Part shown: in pieces, positions 5,030 through 6,086 of the stretch
How the letters are laid out: every line of letters starts with the position of its first letter
Position numbering within the stretch: position 1 is the stretch's first letter
Assembly (NCBI GenBank): GCA_903912795.1
Contig: CAIWIS010000213.1
Location: 1-6,086, forward strand
Reading direction: 5' to 3'
From: an uncultured Bacteroidales bacterium
Lineage (GTDB): Bacteria > Bacteroidota > Bacteroidia > Bacteroidales > Paludibacteraceae
Length of the DNA: 6,086 nt
Notes under the pieces: model-generated
Seen by the model: the letters and a program-made list of their open reading frames with translations, nothing else
Databases searched by the model: none
What the model was told of the DNA's origin: nothing
Position numbers and translations under genes: made by a program

Positions 5030-6086
5030 ATGAAGAAAAAAGTCCATATATTTCTGCGTGTATTAATTGTATGTTTATCAGTTAATTATACTTACGGAAA
5101 GACTAATTTGGTTTGCTTTGTCGACCCAATGATTGGTTCGGACTACCACGGCAATGTGTTTGTAGGCGCAAGTGTGCCTTTTGGCATGGTTCAATTGGGG
5201 CCAACCAATATGAGCAAAGGCTGGCACTGGTGCTCGGGTTATCATTATTCCGACAGTACAATTATCGGTTTCGCACACACGCACCTCAACGGAACAGGTA
5301 TTGGCGATTTAGGCGACATACTCATAATGCCTACAACAGGCAAGGCAACCACTGTTAAAGGAATTTTTTCTGATTTGACAAAGGGATATGTTTCAAAATT
5401 CTCGCATAAAGATGAAAAAGTAAGCCCCGGATATTATTCAGTTAAGCTTCAAAAATACAATATTAAAGCCGAGTTAACAGCCACTTCGCGTGTAGGTTAT
5501 CATCGTTATACCTTTCCTGAAAGTACGGAATCGAATATCATTATTGATTTGGGCGAAGGAATTGACTGGGACGAACCTACCGAAACCATGTTGAAACAAA
5601 TTGACGCACGTACCATCGAAGGATTTCGCTATTCGCGTGGCTGGGCAAAAAATCAGAAAGTGTATTTCAGAGCCGAATTTTCGAAGGATATGCGTTTTAC
5701 AAAAGTGATTGATCCTGTTTTTCGTCCACGCTCAAAAGATAGTTTGAATGTTCAAAAAGCTGTATTGCAGTTTAGTACAACAAAAAACGAAACGGTGGAA
5801 GTAAAAGTGTCCTTGTCGTATGTGAGTTGTGAAAATGCTGCCGAAAACCTAAAAGCCGAATTGCCCGAATGGAGTTTTAAGAAAACAGTGGCACAAGCTC
5901 AGGCAAAATGGAATAACGAATTATCGAAAATTCAGATAAAGACAAGCGTCAAAAATGTGCGCACCATGTTTTATACATCGCTTTTTCGCACCATGATTTC
6001 GCCGTCGGAGTTTTGCGATGTAAATGGCGATTATCGCGGAGCGAATGGAAAAGTCTATAAAGCAAACGGTTTTGTTCCGCATACCA
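5030..6086 (+). CDS. GH92 family exo-alpha-mannosidase, N-terminal part, cut by the window end
   Basis: The reading frame from ATG 5030 stays open for 352 codons and leaves the window unfinished; GH92 enzymes are usually about 750 residues, so roughly the N-terminal half is present. These enzymes are calcium-dependent inverting exo-alpha-mannosidases acting on N-glycans and mannans. Residues 1-23 look like a Sec signal peptide (K2-K4, hydrophobic 7-18, cleavage near TYG23). GH92 N-domain hallmarks follow: VDPMIGSDYHGNVFVGASVP (31-50), FGMVQLGPTN (51-60), GWHWCSGYHYSDS (64-76), GFAHTHLNGTGIGDLGD (80-96). Near the edge, FYTSLFRTMISPS and CDVNGDYRGANGKVYKANGF match the start of the catalytic domain, just before the expected SLWDTFR region. 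The catalytic carboxylates of the C-terminal domain fall outside the window and cannot be checked. Linkage specificity (alpha-1,2, -1,3, -1,4 or -1,6) cannot be assigned. Whether it also has a sorting tail is unknown. A periplasmic or surface location is inferred. The A/T-rich leader lacks a Shine-Dalgarno, normal for this phylum. Confidence 0.93.
   Translation, partial: MKKKVHIFLRVLIVCLSVNYTYGKTNLVCFVDPMIGSDYHGNVFVGASVPFGMVQLGPTNMSKGWHWCSGYHYSDSTIIGFAHTHLNGTGIGDLGDILIMPTTGKATTVKGIFSDLTKGYVSKFSHKDEKVSPGYYSVKLQKYNIKAELTATSRVGYHRYTFPESTESNIIIDLGEGIDWDEPTETMLKQIDARTIEGFRYSRGWAKNQKVYFRAEFSKDMRFTKVIDPVFRPRSKDSLNVQKAVLQFSTTKNETVEVKVSLSYVSCENAAENLKAELPEWSFKKTVAQAQAKWNNELSKIQIKTSVKNVRTMFYTSLFRTMISPSEFCDVNGDYRGANGKVYKANGFVPHT

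Noticed and set aside
5113..5358. 81-codon + strand frame inside the GH92 gene
   Set aside because: It reads the GH92 signature region out of frame; the frame from 5030 yields the expected family motifs continuously to the window end.

Overview
This 6,086-base window is AT-rich DNA from a member of the Bacteroidota. The evidence is three consecutive genes ending in type IX secretion system (T9SS) type A-like sorting domains, weak or absent Shine-Dalgarno sequences with A/T-rich leaders, a TAnnTTTG-type -7 promoter element, an intergenic CCCCTAACCCCT...AGGGG hairpin of a kind common in this phylum, and a family 92 glycoside hydrolase. A Bacteroidales or Marinilabiliales-like carbohydrate degrader is a reasonable guess, but genus cannot be read from the window.

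All genes are on the + strand. Layout: (1) 40-1365, an exported protein with a beta-propeller-like body (probably DUF4623-like) and a C-terminal sorting domain; (2) 1426-2757, a diverged tandem paralogue with the same architecture; (3) 2857-4953, an exported FAD-dependent oxidoreductase of the FAD_oxidored (PF12831) type, with an S-layer-homology-like region and its own sorting-type tail; (4) 5030 to the window end, the N-terminal 352 residues of a GH92 exo-alpha-mannosidase that runs off the edge. The 60-base and 99-base gaps between genes 1/2 and 2/3 both hold strong hairpins. The 76-base gap before gene 4 has no obvious terminator but carries good -7 promoter elements, so gene 4 may start its own transcript.

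The likely theme is extracytoplasmic glycan handling. GH92 enzymes remove terminal alpha-mannose from N-glycans or mannans, the flavoprotein probably oxidises a sugar or glycan-linked substrate, and the two propeller-like proteins may be surface binding or accessory factors. No SusC/SusD pair, regulator, RNA gene, CRISPR array or mobile element is visible. The functional link between the genes is inferred from synteny and shared export signals, not proven. The most notable points are the tandem T9SS-tailed paralogues with a near-identical DNA patch in their tails, the Sec-type (not Tat) signal on an FAD enzyme, and the structured intergenic hairpins.
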